Source of the DNA: Cryptomeria japonica
Lineage: Eukaryota > Streptophyta > Pinopsida > Cupressales > Cupressaceae
DNA length: 64,000 bases
Direction of reading: 5' to 3'
Assembly: GCF_030272615.1 (NCBI RefSeq)
Contig: NC_081413.1
Coordinates: 21,268,501-21,332,500 of the forward strand
In this document: positions 46,883 through 58,650 of the stretch, in pieces
Position numbering within the stretch: the stretch's first letter is position 1
Layout: each line of letters begins with the position of its first letter
The notes under the pieces: model-generated
Seen by the model: only the letters and a program-made list of their open reading frames with translations
Told to the model about the DNA's origin: nothing
Database searches by the model: none
Position numbers and translations under genes: made by a program

Positions 46883-48249
46883 TTGATGGATGCCCATGTG
46901 CAGGAGGAGCTAGGTGTGTTGCAGTTACGCGAGAGATATCCGGTGACACAAGGGTTGCGGGATCGGCTGATAGAGGTTGAGATTGATTGCATTGCTGTGA
47001 TGGGACTATATTATGTGATGCACATGCTCATAATTCAGATGAATCATAGATTGATTACAACCTTAGCAGAGCGGTGGCACAACGAGATGTGCACCTTTCA
47101 TCTGGCATAGGGAGAAATGACAGTGACCCTGGAGGATGTGTGGTGCATCCTACGTATTCCGACTTGGGGGGAGCTAGTCACATATGATAGATCCTGGGGG
47201 ACCCTTGCAATATAGAGGTTCTTCGATAAGTATGTGTTTATTGATGATGGCTCTATTGCATGGGAGGAGATAGCTGCGTTATACAAGCCGCTACCAGCAG
47301 TTCTATCAGGCATTGTGGGAGGACTTATGTGTCTAGACAGGTGATCACATGGTTTGGCCGTGGGGTGGGGGCAGGTGATCGAGATGATGATTACCAAGGG
47401 GACCCGATTTGCTTGGGGGCCGTGCACGCTGGCGCACCTATATCAGGAGCTTCATGAAGTGGTTTACCGAGGGAGGGGTTCCTTAGTAGTGGGAGTGACG
47501 CTGCTTCATATTTGGGTAAGGGAGTGACGCTGCTTCATATTTGGGCCTGGGAGCACCTACCAGTGAGTCTGAGGTTTCGTGTCGTGGATCAGTCGTATAT
47601 GTTCATGTATAGTGGTATGATGAGTCAGCCCCACCTGGGGAAGTTAGAGTGGTGGAGGCGGGCATTGGATGTTCTTGATGCAGTGATATGGAGACCATAC
47701 CTGGAGTGCGAGCCCTGGGATGATGATGCAGAGGCACTGCCCTATGTATTTATGACTTGATTCCTCATTGGGAGGACCTCATACCATGTAGAGAGACAGT
47801 CGGGGAGAGTGATGAGGTAGTTTGGACGGTAGCAGGGACTACCTAGTGGATCAGGGGAGTATGCGCGGGTGATTCAGGAGAGATATGCATGGGGGCCAGT
47901 GCTGCCGTATGACCAGGCACTGGTGGAGTTTCGGACGCTGTAGGCGAGATCGTGGGACATACGATTGAGGGTTATGGATGCAAGAGTATCGGATGAGTAT
48001 ATGCAGTACTGGGCGGTGCATCCGATTTTACAGATATCCAATCTAGTAGAGGTGGTGCCCGATTTTGAGGATGAGAGGGGACGGAGACGGAGGAGGGCAG
48101 GAGGTCGAGGACTGAGGGTAGGTGGAGGAGGGAGAGGAGATGGTGGAGATGGAGGATGAGATGGTGGAGGAGGTGGTGGTGGAGGAGGTGGTGGGTTGGG
48201 GATTCGGATTTAGCGAAGAGGGAGAGGTGGACTGCCATTACGGATAGCA
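46883..48249 (+). pseudogene. Plant mobile domain (PMD, aminotransferase-like) pseudogene inside E12, antisense
   Basis: PMD proteins are plant-specific; host members (MAIN/MAIL type) act in the nucleus in silencing and genome stability, and related copies ride on transposons. Read from ATG 46883 in one frame to about 47490: LGVLQLRERYPV, then LAERWHNEMCTFHLA and GEMTVTLEDVWCILRIP, the hallmark that opens the domain. After a 26-bp tandem duplication at 47491-47546 the frame resumes with LLHIWAWEHLPV, WRRALDVLDAVIWRPYL and, after a stop, RVMRQFGR-type and QYWAVHP sequence; a Gly/Arg-rich tail follows. There is no intron. At least three stops (near 47108, 47215 and 47341) and the duplication disable it. 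It opposes the element's own transcription. Confidence 0.8.
47491..47546 (+). repeat. 26-bp tandem duplication in the PMD pseudogene
   Basis: GGGAGTGACGCTGCTTCATA plus TTTGGG is present twice in direct succession with a short spacer, disrupting the frame between the two halves of the domain. Confidence 0.8.
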
Positions 48250-48900
48250 CAGGGACCGCTGATACAAGGAGGAGTTAGACTAGGTGGTAGATCCTAATGG
48301 ACAAAGGGGAGAGAGCTACTGGAAAGGGTGGTATAGGTGAGGCTTCTATGGATACCGGGGAGGGGGCCACTGGAGATCTTCAGGATCATATGATAGCACA
48401 TTTGCAGACCCAGGTAGAGGATTTGGAGGTGGAGGTGGCAGGTAGAGATGTGTAGCTATTTGCACAGGAGTTAGAGCTAGCTGTAGTGTGGTTGAGAGAT
48501 TAGCAGAGCTGCAAGACAGAGTCCAGGTTGGAGTAGGAGCACAGGGGCCTACGGGGGAGGTGATGAGGGAGGTGCGGCGAGCACAGGCTGAGATAGACTA
48601 CTGGTGGGGTTTATATGAGTAGGTGGTGCCAGCTAGTCAGTGAGCACTTAGCTATTCACAGATGCGGTAGGCCAGATCAGAGCGATCACAGAGGGTGCAG
48701 AGCAGTGGGGGTGTGATGGGTCCTCTACGGAGGAGAGATCAGGGGATGTAGGAGTGAGTGGGGGTTTGATGGGGCCTCCACGGAGAGATAGATCAGGTGG
48801 TGCTGGGACTAGTGGGGGAGCAGGTGGCGATGGTGGTACAGCATCTGGCCAGAGTGGCATCTGAGAGAGCATTGTGGCATATATGCATTGTATCATTATA
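48250..48900 (+). pseudogene. Probable C-terminal part of the PMD gene (coiled-coil, Gly-rich)
   Basis: GC-richer than the downstream DNA and in line with the PMD domain. A short coiled-coil-like piece, HLQTQVEDLEVEVAGRD, lies near 48390-48450, with Gly/Ser-rich sequence near 48680-48860 (GGAGGDGGTASGQSGI before TGA). Stops are frequent. That it belongs to the same gene is inferred from continuity of strand, composition and position. Confidence 0.45.
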
Positions 48901-51386
48901 TCTTGGATGGCTCTTGGTAGCCAATTTTGTAGAATTCATTGTACTCTGATATATGAGATGATATACATGAGGAGATCCCCTATTTTGATGATATGCATTT
49001 GATTTATATGGATTTTTATGTAGGATGGTGAGTTATTACTTAGATGGATATGTGTACATGTATGCTTTTGATGAGATGTTTCTTATATGCATGTTTTTAT
49101 GATGATTTATGATGTTGGATACTGACATATGAATGCAGGTTTATACATGTGTGCATGTTTTATTTCGATGTAATGCTTTATGTATGTAATGCCATGATGA
49201 TGATGTATGTTTATGATGAGTTAGGAACAAGATTTTTGGTGTTTCCTATTTTGATAAAAAGATGAGATAATTTATGCGATGATATTAATGCAATGTTTGA
49301 AGGAATGATGTTATGTATGGTTATGCATCTAGATGTTTTTAGATGAATGTAATATGGATAAACAAAATGTAAAGTACAAATGTTTATATGATAATGTCTA
49401 AATGAATGCATATGTATAATGGATATATAAATAACATGAACCAATATGTTTTGGAAATAAATGGTTTTTATGATTCTAAATGCTTAAATATGATTAAGTA
49501 AAAATGATAATGTGATGATAATGCAACTCATGGTTCGAATATCTGCACCTTAATGCAATTAAAAAAGGATAATGAATGCAATGTGAATGAATCCTAAAAT
49601 GAGCATAATAAGATACTTAATAATGGATGAATGAATGCACCTTTTCACTAATGAATAGATAAATGATACTAAATGAATGTATAGTAAATGATTAATACAA
49701 TCAAGGACAATTTGATCATATGAATGAATCTAATTTATTTATGATTATGCAATGATGTAAATGATTAATGAAGACTAATGTCAATAAACCAAATGAACTA
49801 TATGCAATGTTAATTTTAAAAAATGACATGAATGTACTTAATGCAAAATGCAACTAAATGTGAGGATGATATTATTATGAGGAATGCAAGGTTTTTGAGA
49901 CTTTGCATGATGCATTGATGATGTATCAGAGTACTCAGTCATGATTGTATCCAAGACCAGCTTAATGGTCACATTTGCATATAAATCCTATATATGGATG
50001 GGTGAATGGTTGGGTGATATGCAACGGAATGCAATATATAAACAGATGAGATGAAATAATGATCCATAGTGCTCTATTTTCATCATTGAGCTTTAAAATG
50101 TTGGAAGAGAATATAAGCATCTTGACATAATGATTCAAGATGACCTGAGTATTTATTTCATGGATTTTATATAGCAAGTTAATACAAACGACTTGATATA
50201 AGGGTCAAGTCGACCATAGTATTGCTTGCGGAATAGACAAGGATCATCTTCGTTCATGCATGACTTGGATCATCCTCCTTGATCTTAGGCTGATCATATT
50301 CTAAGACAAGTGCATACCTTACTAAAAGATAAAAACCTTTATCCAAATTGGATGAGGAGGAACCAAAGAAGGAGCATTGTACCTACAAACAAATAGTATA
50401 TACATAAAGAATAAAGAATATGGATCCTTGGTAATGATTCATGCTCATATGGTTGAGGTATACGTTGCAGTCAGCAAGCCGTGATGATCTATGACTGCAT
50501 TTTGCATAAGATCACGTAGCTTGGTGAACTTCCCACGTAGACACCATTAGTACATGCCCGAGTACTTCATCGGAAATAATGTGTAGACGATACAAAATAA
50601 GGCTGAAAAATCCTAATATAGATAAATGAATGAATTAGTCACAAATCAACCAAGTATTTCATAGCTTAACATAATTTTCTTGTCAAAGAAAACATCATTT
50701 TTTTCTTTGTTTTGGTAAGGAAGGATGCATCCTTGTTGACGACAGTTTGATTGTTGATGTCGATTGTTTTGGTCAATTTTTTATAAGTGATCATTGTGTG
50801 AGTATTTGTCAATGTTTGTTTTGGTGTCTATTCAGATGAGTATGTACAAGGTGTTGCCATGTTTTTTGTGTGATTTCCGATGTTTTCCATTATTTTTGGA
50901 TTTTGTGTTTGTTTTGAATGTTTTTGGATTTTGTGAGACATTTTTGAATGTTTTTGGATTTTGTGAAATAGTTTTGAATGAAGAACCCAATGAATCATAA
51001 GTAATGCAAAAATCCACTTCCATCAATAAGTTAAGGGCATTGCCCCCAGTGTAGGCATGACTATGAAAAAGTGGGATGCAAGACACATGAAGTACTTTCT
51101 TTGATTATAGATCAAATAACAAGCCATGGTTTAGATGGATGGATGTGTGGATGCATGAATGTGATCGCAATAAGCCTGAAAGATAATGGAGCCAGAGTCT
51201 TTATGAGTGGCGCCTGTTTTCTAGGTTTTAACCATCGTACTTACCCAAGGTGCCACCAGAGTGGTTGTTCACCATTTGGATGCATGATTTTTCTTTATTC
51301 TTTTGATGTTTTTGTATTTTCTTCAGGACATTTATCTGGATGTTTTTGGTATTTTTGTCGGTATGCAGGGGATCCTGATGTACAAC
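48901..51386. other. AT-rich low-complexity 3' region of E12
   Basis: About 2.5 kb without a credible gene. From 48950 to 49950 it is dominated by ATGATG, AATGAATG and TATGATG words on the plus strand. At 50915-50982 a unit, TTTTTGGATTTTGTG plus TTTTGAATG, is repeated in tandem. Tat-lineage elements are known for variable, repeat-generating 3' regions of this sort. Confidence 0.6.
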
Positions 51387-52462
51387 TTAGGTATAAAACC
51401 ATTTGAAGTGCATGCTATTGATTGGATCTGTGAGCGGTTCTCCTTCTGATGTAGCCAACTGATATGCCTTGGACCCAAATACAACAGTGACAACATATGG
51501 GCCCAGCCAGTTTGATTCAAACTTGCCCTGATGTTCTTTGTTTGGTTGGTTGCAAGGATTCTCTTGGAGAACAAGATCACCTACCTCAAATGTATGAGGT
51601 CTAACTCGATGATTATAACTTCTACTCATGCACTGCTGATAGGCTTTGAGATTGTTGTATGCAGCTTGTCGCTTCTCATCAAGTAACTCTAAGTCCTGAA
51701 GACAAGATATTCTATTGGCTTCATCATCACTGAGATTATGCAAGGAAACCTATAGTGATGGTATCTCAGCCTCAATAGGCAAGATAGCTTATGCACCATA
51801 GACCAATGAATAAGGAGTTGCACCTATAGGGGTTCGGATGCTAGTTCGATATGCCCATAGTGCCGGAATCAGTTGAACATGCCAATCACGGCCAACATCA
51901 TTGACTGTCTTCTTGAGGATTCTTAATATGTTCTTATTTGATGCTTCGGCTTGATCATTGCCTTGTGGGTAATAGGGGGTGGAAAAGCAGTGTTGGATAT
52001 GAAATTTCTCACAAAGTTCATGGACATCCTGATTTTTGAAAGGAAGAACGTTATCTGTGATGATGGACATGGGTACACCATACTGGTAGATGATGTAATT
52101 GAGGATGAATGAGGTGATCTATTTGTCGGTGACTTGGGTAAGTGGAACAACTTTGATCCACTTTATGAAGTATTCGGTGGTGGTAATAATAAATTTATGG
52201 CCATTAGATGAAGATGGATGGATTTTACCCACAAGGTCAAGACCCCATTGACAAAAAGGCCATGGTGTTGTGATTGGTTGCAATTCCTGTGCTAGTGCAT
52301 GTATCAAGTCGCCATAAACTTGGCATTTCTTGCACTTCTTGACAAAGTAGTAGGAGTCTTTTTCCATAGATGGCCAATAGTATCCATTGCGCAGGACTTT
52401 CTTGGCTAGTGATGGACCACTTGCATGGGTTCCACAAATTCCTTCATGTACCTCTTCCAAGG
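51387..52462 (-). pseudogene. E12 integrase
   Basis: Zinc-binding N-terminus: VHEGICGTHASGPSLAKKVL, GYYWPSM and CKKCQVYGD (HHCC). The catalytic core shows D in WGLDLVGKI, D in SIITDNVLPF and E in GNDQAEASNKNIL, then ALWAYRTSIRTPIGATPYSL. The C-terminus has the gypsy GPY-like motif, SNWLGPYVV, and ends near MHFKWFYT at 51387. In-frame stops at about 52119 and 51789 split it into three open pieces. It would insert the cDNA in the nucleus. It is the last Pol domain; no chromodomain follows, as expected for Tat. Confidence 0.9.
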
Positions 52463-52712
52463 CCTTTGTTATCTCATCTTGTTCCAGACATCGAACGAGA
52501 GTACCATCAAGACTGTGTTGTTATAGGGTTTCAGCAATAATGGTATATCAAGCAGTTTGGCGAATGAAGGTTTTACATTGATTATTTGATTGGTCAGGAG
52601 GTAGGGTGTGATCTCGGAGATAGGTGTAGAATTCACTGTACAATGGGGATTCAAAACCAATAAGGTGACATATCATCTCGGATTCAGGGATATCATAAGT
52701 GGGGATCCAAAG

Positions 52713-53740
52713 CTATTCTACCAAGAACTCGTAGTGTGTTGAATTTTGTGGAAGATCTAGGAGAGATGCGATGGTAGCCATAGCATCAGCAGCTCGATTC
52801 TGATCTCTAGGTATTTGCTCAAAGGAAATTGTAGTAAATGATGACTTTAGATTGTCCACCATTTGCTTATATGGCATGAGTTTATCATCCTTGGTCTGAT
52901 ATTCATTAGTTGCTTGTCGAATGACTAGTTGTGAGTTGCCATATACTTGTAGTTCTTGTAACTTCCATTGTACAACTAGCCTGAGTCCTGAGATCAAGGC
53001 CTCATACTCTGCTATGTTGTTAGTGCATGGAAATGTGAGCCTGTAAGACTTCAGGATGCTGTCACCTTGAGGTGTGATAAACAGAATGCCTGCCCCCGAG
53101 CCATGCCTAGTGTATGAACCATCAAAGTATAGTTTCCATGGTTGTGCTGTTGTGATCATGAATATCTCTTCATCTGGAAAATTGGAAATGAGAGGATGCT
53201 CGCCTATGAGTGGTGCATCGGGCAATTGATCTGCAATAACTTGACCTTTGATAGCTTTATGTTCCATGTACTTGATGTCAAATTCACTCAAAATCATCAC
53301 CCATTTGGCCAAGCGGCCTATCAATGCTACTTTGCTGAGTAAATGCTTGAGTGGATCAATCTTGGCAATGAGTTTTACTTTGTGTGTTAACAGATAATGT
53401 CTCGGTTTAGTGGCTACTAAGATTACTGCTAGGCAAGCTCGCTCAATAGGTGTGCAATTGAGTTCATAGCCAACTAGTGTTCGAGAGATGTAGTAAACAA
53501 CACACTCTTTTCCTTCTACATTATGCTGTGCCAGTAGTACACCCAATGTTGTACTTGTTGCTGAGATATAGAGTAACAACGGTCTACATGGATCTGGTGG
53601 GATCAGCAATGGTGGATTCATGAGATAGTCTTTAAGCGTCTGAAATGCTTGCTGGAATCAGGCATCCCACTGAAAGCTGATGTTCTTGTGTAGCAGGTGT
53701 GTGAATGGGTGACACTTATCAACCAGTTGTGCAATGAATC
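52713..53740 (-). pseudogene. E12 RNase H and second, archaeal-type RNase H
   Basis: A 302-codon open frame (53621-52713). First the standard gypsy RNase H: LLLYISATSTTLGVLLAQ, VVYYISRTLVGYELNCTPIE, HYLLTHKVKLIAK; its first acidic residue seems replaced. Then a spacer and a second RNase H: WKLYFDGSYTRHGSGAGILF, NNIAEYEALISGL, VYGNSQLVIRQ and DQNRAADAMA. The third catalytic position reads GNS where GDS is usual, so Asp has become Asn. A duplicated RNase H of archaeal type is known from Tat-lineage elements and decides the lineage here. The 66-codon plus frame at 53142-53342 is a shadow. Confidence 0.88.
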
Positions 53741-54575
53741 TTCAAATGGATTGAAGCCGCCCTTGTAATGTCCTTACTTGACTGATATTCTTTGGTGGTG
53801 GCATGTCCATGATTGCTTTTACCTTTGCTGGGTCGACCTCAATACCTTTGCTTGAGACAATGTATCCTAGAAGCTTCCTGGAGGTTACTCCAAAGACACA
53901 TTTCTTTGGGAAGAGTCGAACATGGTATCGTTCTAGTCTATCAAAGATTTTATCTAAGATGTGGAGATGCCCTTCTCTAGTGAGTGATTTTGCTAGTAAG
54001 TCATCCACATAATCTTCCATCATAGTATGCATCATGTCATGGAAGATGGTGGTCATTTCTCATTGATAGGTCGCTCCTGCATTCTTGAGACCAAAAGGCA
54101 TTACATTCTAGCAATATGTGCCCCATGGACATGTGAAGACTATTTTATGTTGATCTTCTAGTGTGATCTTTATCTGATTGTATCCTGAAAAGCCATCCAT
54201 GAGTGAAAGCATGGCATGTTAGCTGTCAGATCCACTATGATGTTGATATTTGGTAGGGGGAAGTCATCCTTAGGACATGCCTTATTCAGATCTCTGAAGT
54301 CAGTACAAATGCGGATGCCCCCTTTTGGTTTGCCGATAGGCACAATGTTGGAGATCCATTCTACATAATCAATTGGTCTGATGAATCCAACATCTAAGAG
54401 TTTCTTGAGTTCTATTTTGACTATTACTGCAATTCGAGGATGCATCTTACGAAGCTTCTGCTTGACAGGTTTGTCTCCTTCTTCTACGGTGAGGTGATGC
54501 ATGACTAAATCAGGATCAAGCCCAGGCATGTCTGCATATGACCATGTAAAGTTGATCTAACGCTGTTGAAAGAAC
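53741..54575 (-). pseudogene. E12 reverse transcriptase
   Basis: Upstream open piece 54529-54170: GLDPDLVMHHLTVEEGDKPV, RKMHPRIAVIVKIELKKLLD, GFIRPIDYVEWISNIVPIGK, GIRICTDFRDLNKACPKDDF. After a stop comes FTCPWGTYC and MPFGLKNAGATYQ, then the second open piece 54056-53742 with the catalytic YVDD at about 54000-54011 and CVFGVTSRKLLGYIVSSKGI. Motifs are in canonical gypsy order. Stops near 54168, 54112 and 54057 and a small lesion inactivate it. It would make the cDNA from the tRNA-primed genomic RNA. Confidence 0.9.
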
Positions 54576-54576
54576 T

Positions 54577-56067
54577 CTATAAATTTAGGTTGTTCCTCTG
54601 GAGTGAGAAGAGATGCCAAATGTATGAGATGAGGATTTTTAGGAGTCCCCACATTGTATTCTTTGGTTTCCTTGATGAGAATCGTTGATCATTCTTGTTG
54701 TGTATTAGTAGGGAGGATGTCAAACCACTCATCCTTAGGCGCCTCAGAGAGGTTTTCACCATTGGATACACTCTTTTTACTTTTGTTGGATCAAACAGTG
54801 CCACAGTGTGCTTTTCACTAGAAGATCCATATTTTAATGTTATATTTTTGTAGCTGAAAGGTTTGGCATCCGCCCCGAAGTATGTTGCTCTATTTAGTTC
54901 TATGGCGATTCTAGCTTTGTGATCCCCGCTTGGTAGGTTATCCCTTAATTCCAAAAATTCAATGATAGCCTCATCATTTTGGAATAAGTCAAGACATGGG
55001 GGATTTGGTTGGTTCCATTCAATGAGTTCAGGGTGAATAATGGGCATTACTTTATCAATTAGGTTAAGTGTGTTAGATGTATCGGAGAGGGTTAAGATGT
55101 TGCGGTGAAGGTCGTTGATGGTACTCTCCCTATTAGAATTAGGCATAGGATGAGACGTAGGGTCTGTGGAAGATGTTTCTAGCTCAGGAACCCAAGAAGT
55201 CTTTATCTATGCTTCTCTATAAATAGGGATGTCTTCGCGTGGTGGAGGTATTGATGTGTCTTCCTCATCTGAAGTGTTAAGCTATATAGAATCAAATTCC
55301 CACTCATGTGAGTCAGTCTCTAAGTCACTTTCCAACATCTGATTACTATACCATACTGGGATGTCCTTTGAGTTAAAAATTGTAGGTGTGATTGGTTGAT
55401 GTACCTTTGTAGATGAAATGATTGGTGTTGCAGGAAGGTCGATGGAGATTAAGGAATCCAATATAGGGAGTATCGGTAGTGTTGAATTAGTTGCTTCTAC
55501 TAGAATTGCTGGTGCCATAGATGCTGTTGCGGGATCTCATATAGTTGTTGCTGTTAATGGTACTATGGATGTGATGGTTGTTGTGGATGGGATTATGGGT
55601 TTGATTGGTGGGATGATTGGTATTGTAGATGGTGGTGTTGGGATTTTGAGCCTTGATGGGGCAGTTGTGATGGTGCTAAATGCTACTTTGATAATGAAAG
55701 GTGTCCTTTTTGCTGTAGGCTAACATAATGTTTTGTGGGGTCCTTTGAATTTGAGTTTAGGAAAGATCTCTTTTTCAAAGCCTAGGCCTATATTACCTTT
55801 GGGCTTGAATTCCAGCAGTAGAGGTTCATGTCATCCTTGTTTGCAATATCCCAAAGCACTCTAACCATCATACCCCATTCTTTGCATAATGAGGAGACCT
55901 TTGCCATATTGATCCATAGGAAGCTTAACTTGCGGTATATCAGTGGTGATGGGATCTTTATAGATCCATTCCTCTAAGTCCTCATCTTGGGTTTCTTCTT
56001 CTTTACTCTTTCCAAGGATGAAAGGCATCAAAGCACATGCTGGCATGATTAGTGGTTGCTGGAGTAA
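54577..56067 (-). pseudogene. E12 spacer between protease and RT
   Basis: This is the long, weakly conserved linker common in Tat elements. It includes a Pro/Thr/Ile-rich section (about 55700-55300), an acidic piece (DLETDSHEWEFDSI, ending 55282) and a more ordered segment at 55146-54577 with LIEWNQPNPPCLDLFQNDEA and ATYFGADAKPFSYKNITL. The plus-strand frame at 55418-55723 is the shadow of the repetitive part. Function unknown. Stops near 55280 and 55200 break it. Confidence 0.6.
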
Positions 56068-57444
56068 CTATTGTGGTTTACCATGTGTTCTAGGAGAAGT
56101 GGGCGTTTGTCCCACACAAAAGAGTTGACTCAAGTTGTATTCCCCAGGAACTTCCTCTACTATTTTCATTTTAAGCTTTTCTTGCTTTGGTATAGTGGTG
56201 TTCGAACTGGCAAGAGAGGTGGGACTTATATATGATGTGGAGGAAATGGCTTCTCTATTATTAGGAACGATAATATCTAGTTGATGGTTGATATTATGGC
56301 AATATACAAAGGGATTTGCATTGCCTAGGATTGTGATCTCTACACCATTATGGGGGAACTTGATACATTGATGGTAGGTAGATGGAACGGCTTGCATGGC
56401 ATGTATCCAAGGTCTTCCTAAAAATAGATTGTATGGCAGAGGAAGGTCCAGAACCTGACAGATGATGTGTTTTACGATGGGGACCACTCGGATTGGTAGT
56501 ACCACTGTGCCTTTGGATGAACGCTCCGCATCATCATAGGCTTTGATTGTGGTCTTCTTGCGAGGATCCACTGATTCTATGGCATATCACAATGCTGTGA
56601 CCAACTGTAGTGTACAAATATTTAAACTTGCTCCATTATCAATCAAGATGCACTTGATCCTATGCTGGTTGATAAAGCCTTCAATGTGTAGCAAAGCGTT
56701 ATGAGGTTGCTGGAAGGAAGAGTTGTCACTTTCGAAAAAAGTGAGACAAGGTGATGACTTTAGACTTCCAACCATAGATTGAAATTGGTCTGTATTCAAG
56801 TTTGTAGGGACTGACGCCTCTTGGAGCGCTTGATCCAAGATTGTTTTATGAGATGGCGATAGGCATAATAGCTCTAAAATGGATATAAGTGTAGGCATTT
56901 TGTCTAATTGTTCCACAATATTGTACTGCTTTGGGATGGAGGTGGTGCCTTGTGGAGCTACTTTTATGGTGACCTTGCCACATCATGTAACAACATTGCA
57001 ATTTGAGTTGGGATTTTTAATGGTTATAGTTGCAACTTGTTCATTGGCATCATATAGATGATTTACAGTATAATTATATGCAGCCTGCGTATAATCTGTG
57101 GTATCAGTGCCTCGCCTAGAAGTGGAAGGACCCCTTTGATCTTGTGATGGAAGTGGATTTTTGAACATTAGATGATCATTATTTGTTGTTTTTGGGTCAT
57201 GTCCTTCTATTTCAATTTCTCCTTGATCAATAAGATCCTGAATAAGATCTTTCAATCGGTGACAATTACTTGTCTTGTGTCCTCTCCCTTGGTGGAAATC
57301 ACAGTGTTCAGTATCTCTCCACCATGCAAGTTTGACCTAAGGTTCATAGTTTGATGTTTTAGGTAGAGTGACCAAATTTTGAGAAATGAGTTGTCGCAAT
57401 ACTGTTTCAATGGGTTCCCCTAAGGGAGTGTATGTTCATTTTTG
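56068..57444 (-). pseudogene. E12 Gag C-terminus and protease
   Basis: The Gag end carries a knuckle of form CDFHQGRGHKTSNC (about 57300-57260), followed by LKDLIQDLIDQGEIEIEG; E5 and E11 share this layout. The retropepsin segment at 56916-56587 has KCILIDNGASLNI, with Asn at the middle triad position. This variant occurs in other Tat-like elements and may be functional. The frame at 56571-56068 gives the rest of the protease, including YNLFLGRPWIHAMQAVPS. Stops near 56983 and 56585 interrupt it. Protease would release mature Gag and Pol. Confidence 0.82.
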
Positions 57445-58650
57445 TTTTAGCTGACAAAGTCTTGGTTCATCTTGAGATGTGATGCGACCTTGGTTGGAAG
57501 GAACATTTGTGTTATTCTGAGGTGGAGGATTCTATCCTGCAAATTGAACCACAGGTTGTGCACTTTGTATAGTCCTGGCATCCATAACCCCATCATTGAC
57601 GATATTCTTGTTTTTGTTCCAGAAGCTTGGTTTATCACTATTGAAGTGTGGGCGAGGACCATCCTTTGGTTCGTTATAGATTTTGATGAGTCCTTTCTTG
57701 ATGAGGGCCCACTCACATTTCAAACCCTTGGTGATCATATCATTAAAAGAGTCTGTGTCTTTGACATCCAGGTGAAATTCCATTTCTTCATTTAAGTTGG
57801 AAATGAATATTTCCACTAGTTCTCGTTCAGGTAACTGAAGAGAACATCTGCTAGACATTTGACGCCATCGTTGCAGGAATACTAAGAATAGTTCACTTGG
57901 TTTTTGTTTAGTGTTGCATAGATCAACCATGGTGATGTCACGTTCAATGTTATGAGAGTAATGAGTGAGGAATTTCTGGATGAGTTCCTCAAATGTTCTA
58001 ATGCCACCTGATAGTTGGGAAAACCATGATGTGGTTGCTCCTCCCAAGCTTTGGGGAAAAAGGCGCATTAGGTATGTGTCTTCATATGCCACATCGAGAC
58101 AAGCGGAATGAAATTCTCTGACATGATCGTGAGGATCTCCCTTTCCTCTATATTTCTTGAATTTGGGTGTTTCGAATCCTCGTGGAAAGGGTGGCATATA
58201 AAGATTCCTATCAAAAGGATAGGGATAGATGTCATTGAGTGAGAATTGGTTAGTTTTGACACCACTATGAAGTTGTTGGGCGAGATTTTTGACTTGTTGC
58301 CACAACATCTCCATTTCATTTGGAGGAGGAGGTGGTGGGTTACCTCAAGGAATGTTATATCTGATGGGATATCTACCTCTTTCTTCTTCATTGCGAATTT
58401 GTTGTTCTGATGCTTGTCTTAATTGGGCAAGATCAAAGTCAGAGGGGAGTTTTTCTCCTTCTTGAGTGAGCTTTAAAAAGTGAGCATCCGCATTGTTCCT
58501 GAGTATTTCATCAAAAAGTCTGTTAAAGAGAGGGTTATGCTGGGCCCTTTCTATTATTGCAGGAGTGGGAGTACTTGGGTTTTCGTAATTTGCATTTCCT
58601 CCAAGTGCTTCTTGAAATTCATTGAGATTTTCCTCTTCTTCTTCTTCCAT
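57445..58650 (-). pseudogene. E12 Gag, main part
   Basis: Start at 58650 (MEEEEEENLNEFQEALGG). Conserved pre-core stretch FNRLFDEILRNNADAHFLKL, then a TGA near 58345, then YPYPFDRNLYMPPFPRGFE and the Gag core PKFKKYRGKGDPHDHVREF, TYLMRLFPQSLGGATTSWFS, DLCNTKQKPSELF, LQRWRQMSSRC. The open piece 58314-57532 ends at a stop. Length and order match E11's Gag closely. It would form the particle shell in the cytoplasm. Only a few stops separate it from an intact frame, in keeping with the low LTR divergence. Confidence 0.88.

Noticed and set aside
55418-55723. Plus-strand frame of Gly/Ile/Val repeats resembling a structural protein
   Set aside because: Antisense of the Pro/Thr/Ile-rich spacer between protease and RT of E12.
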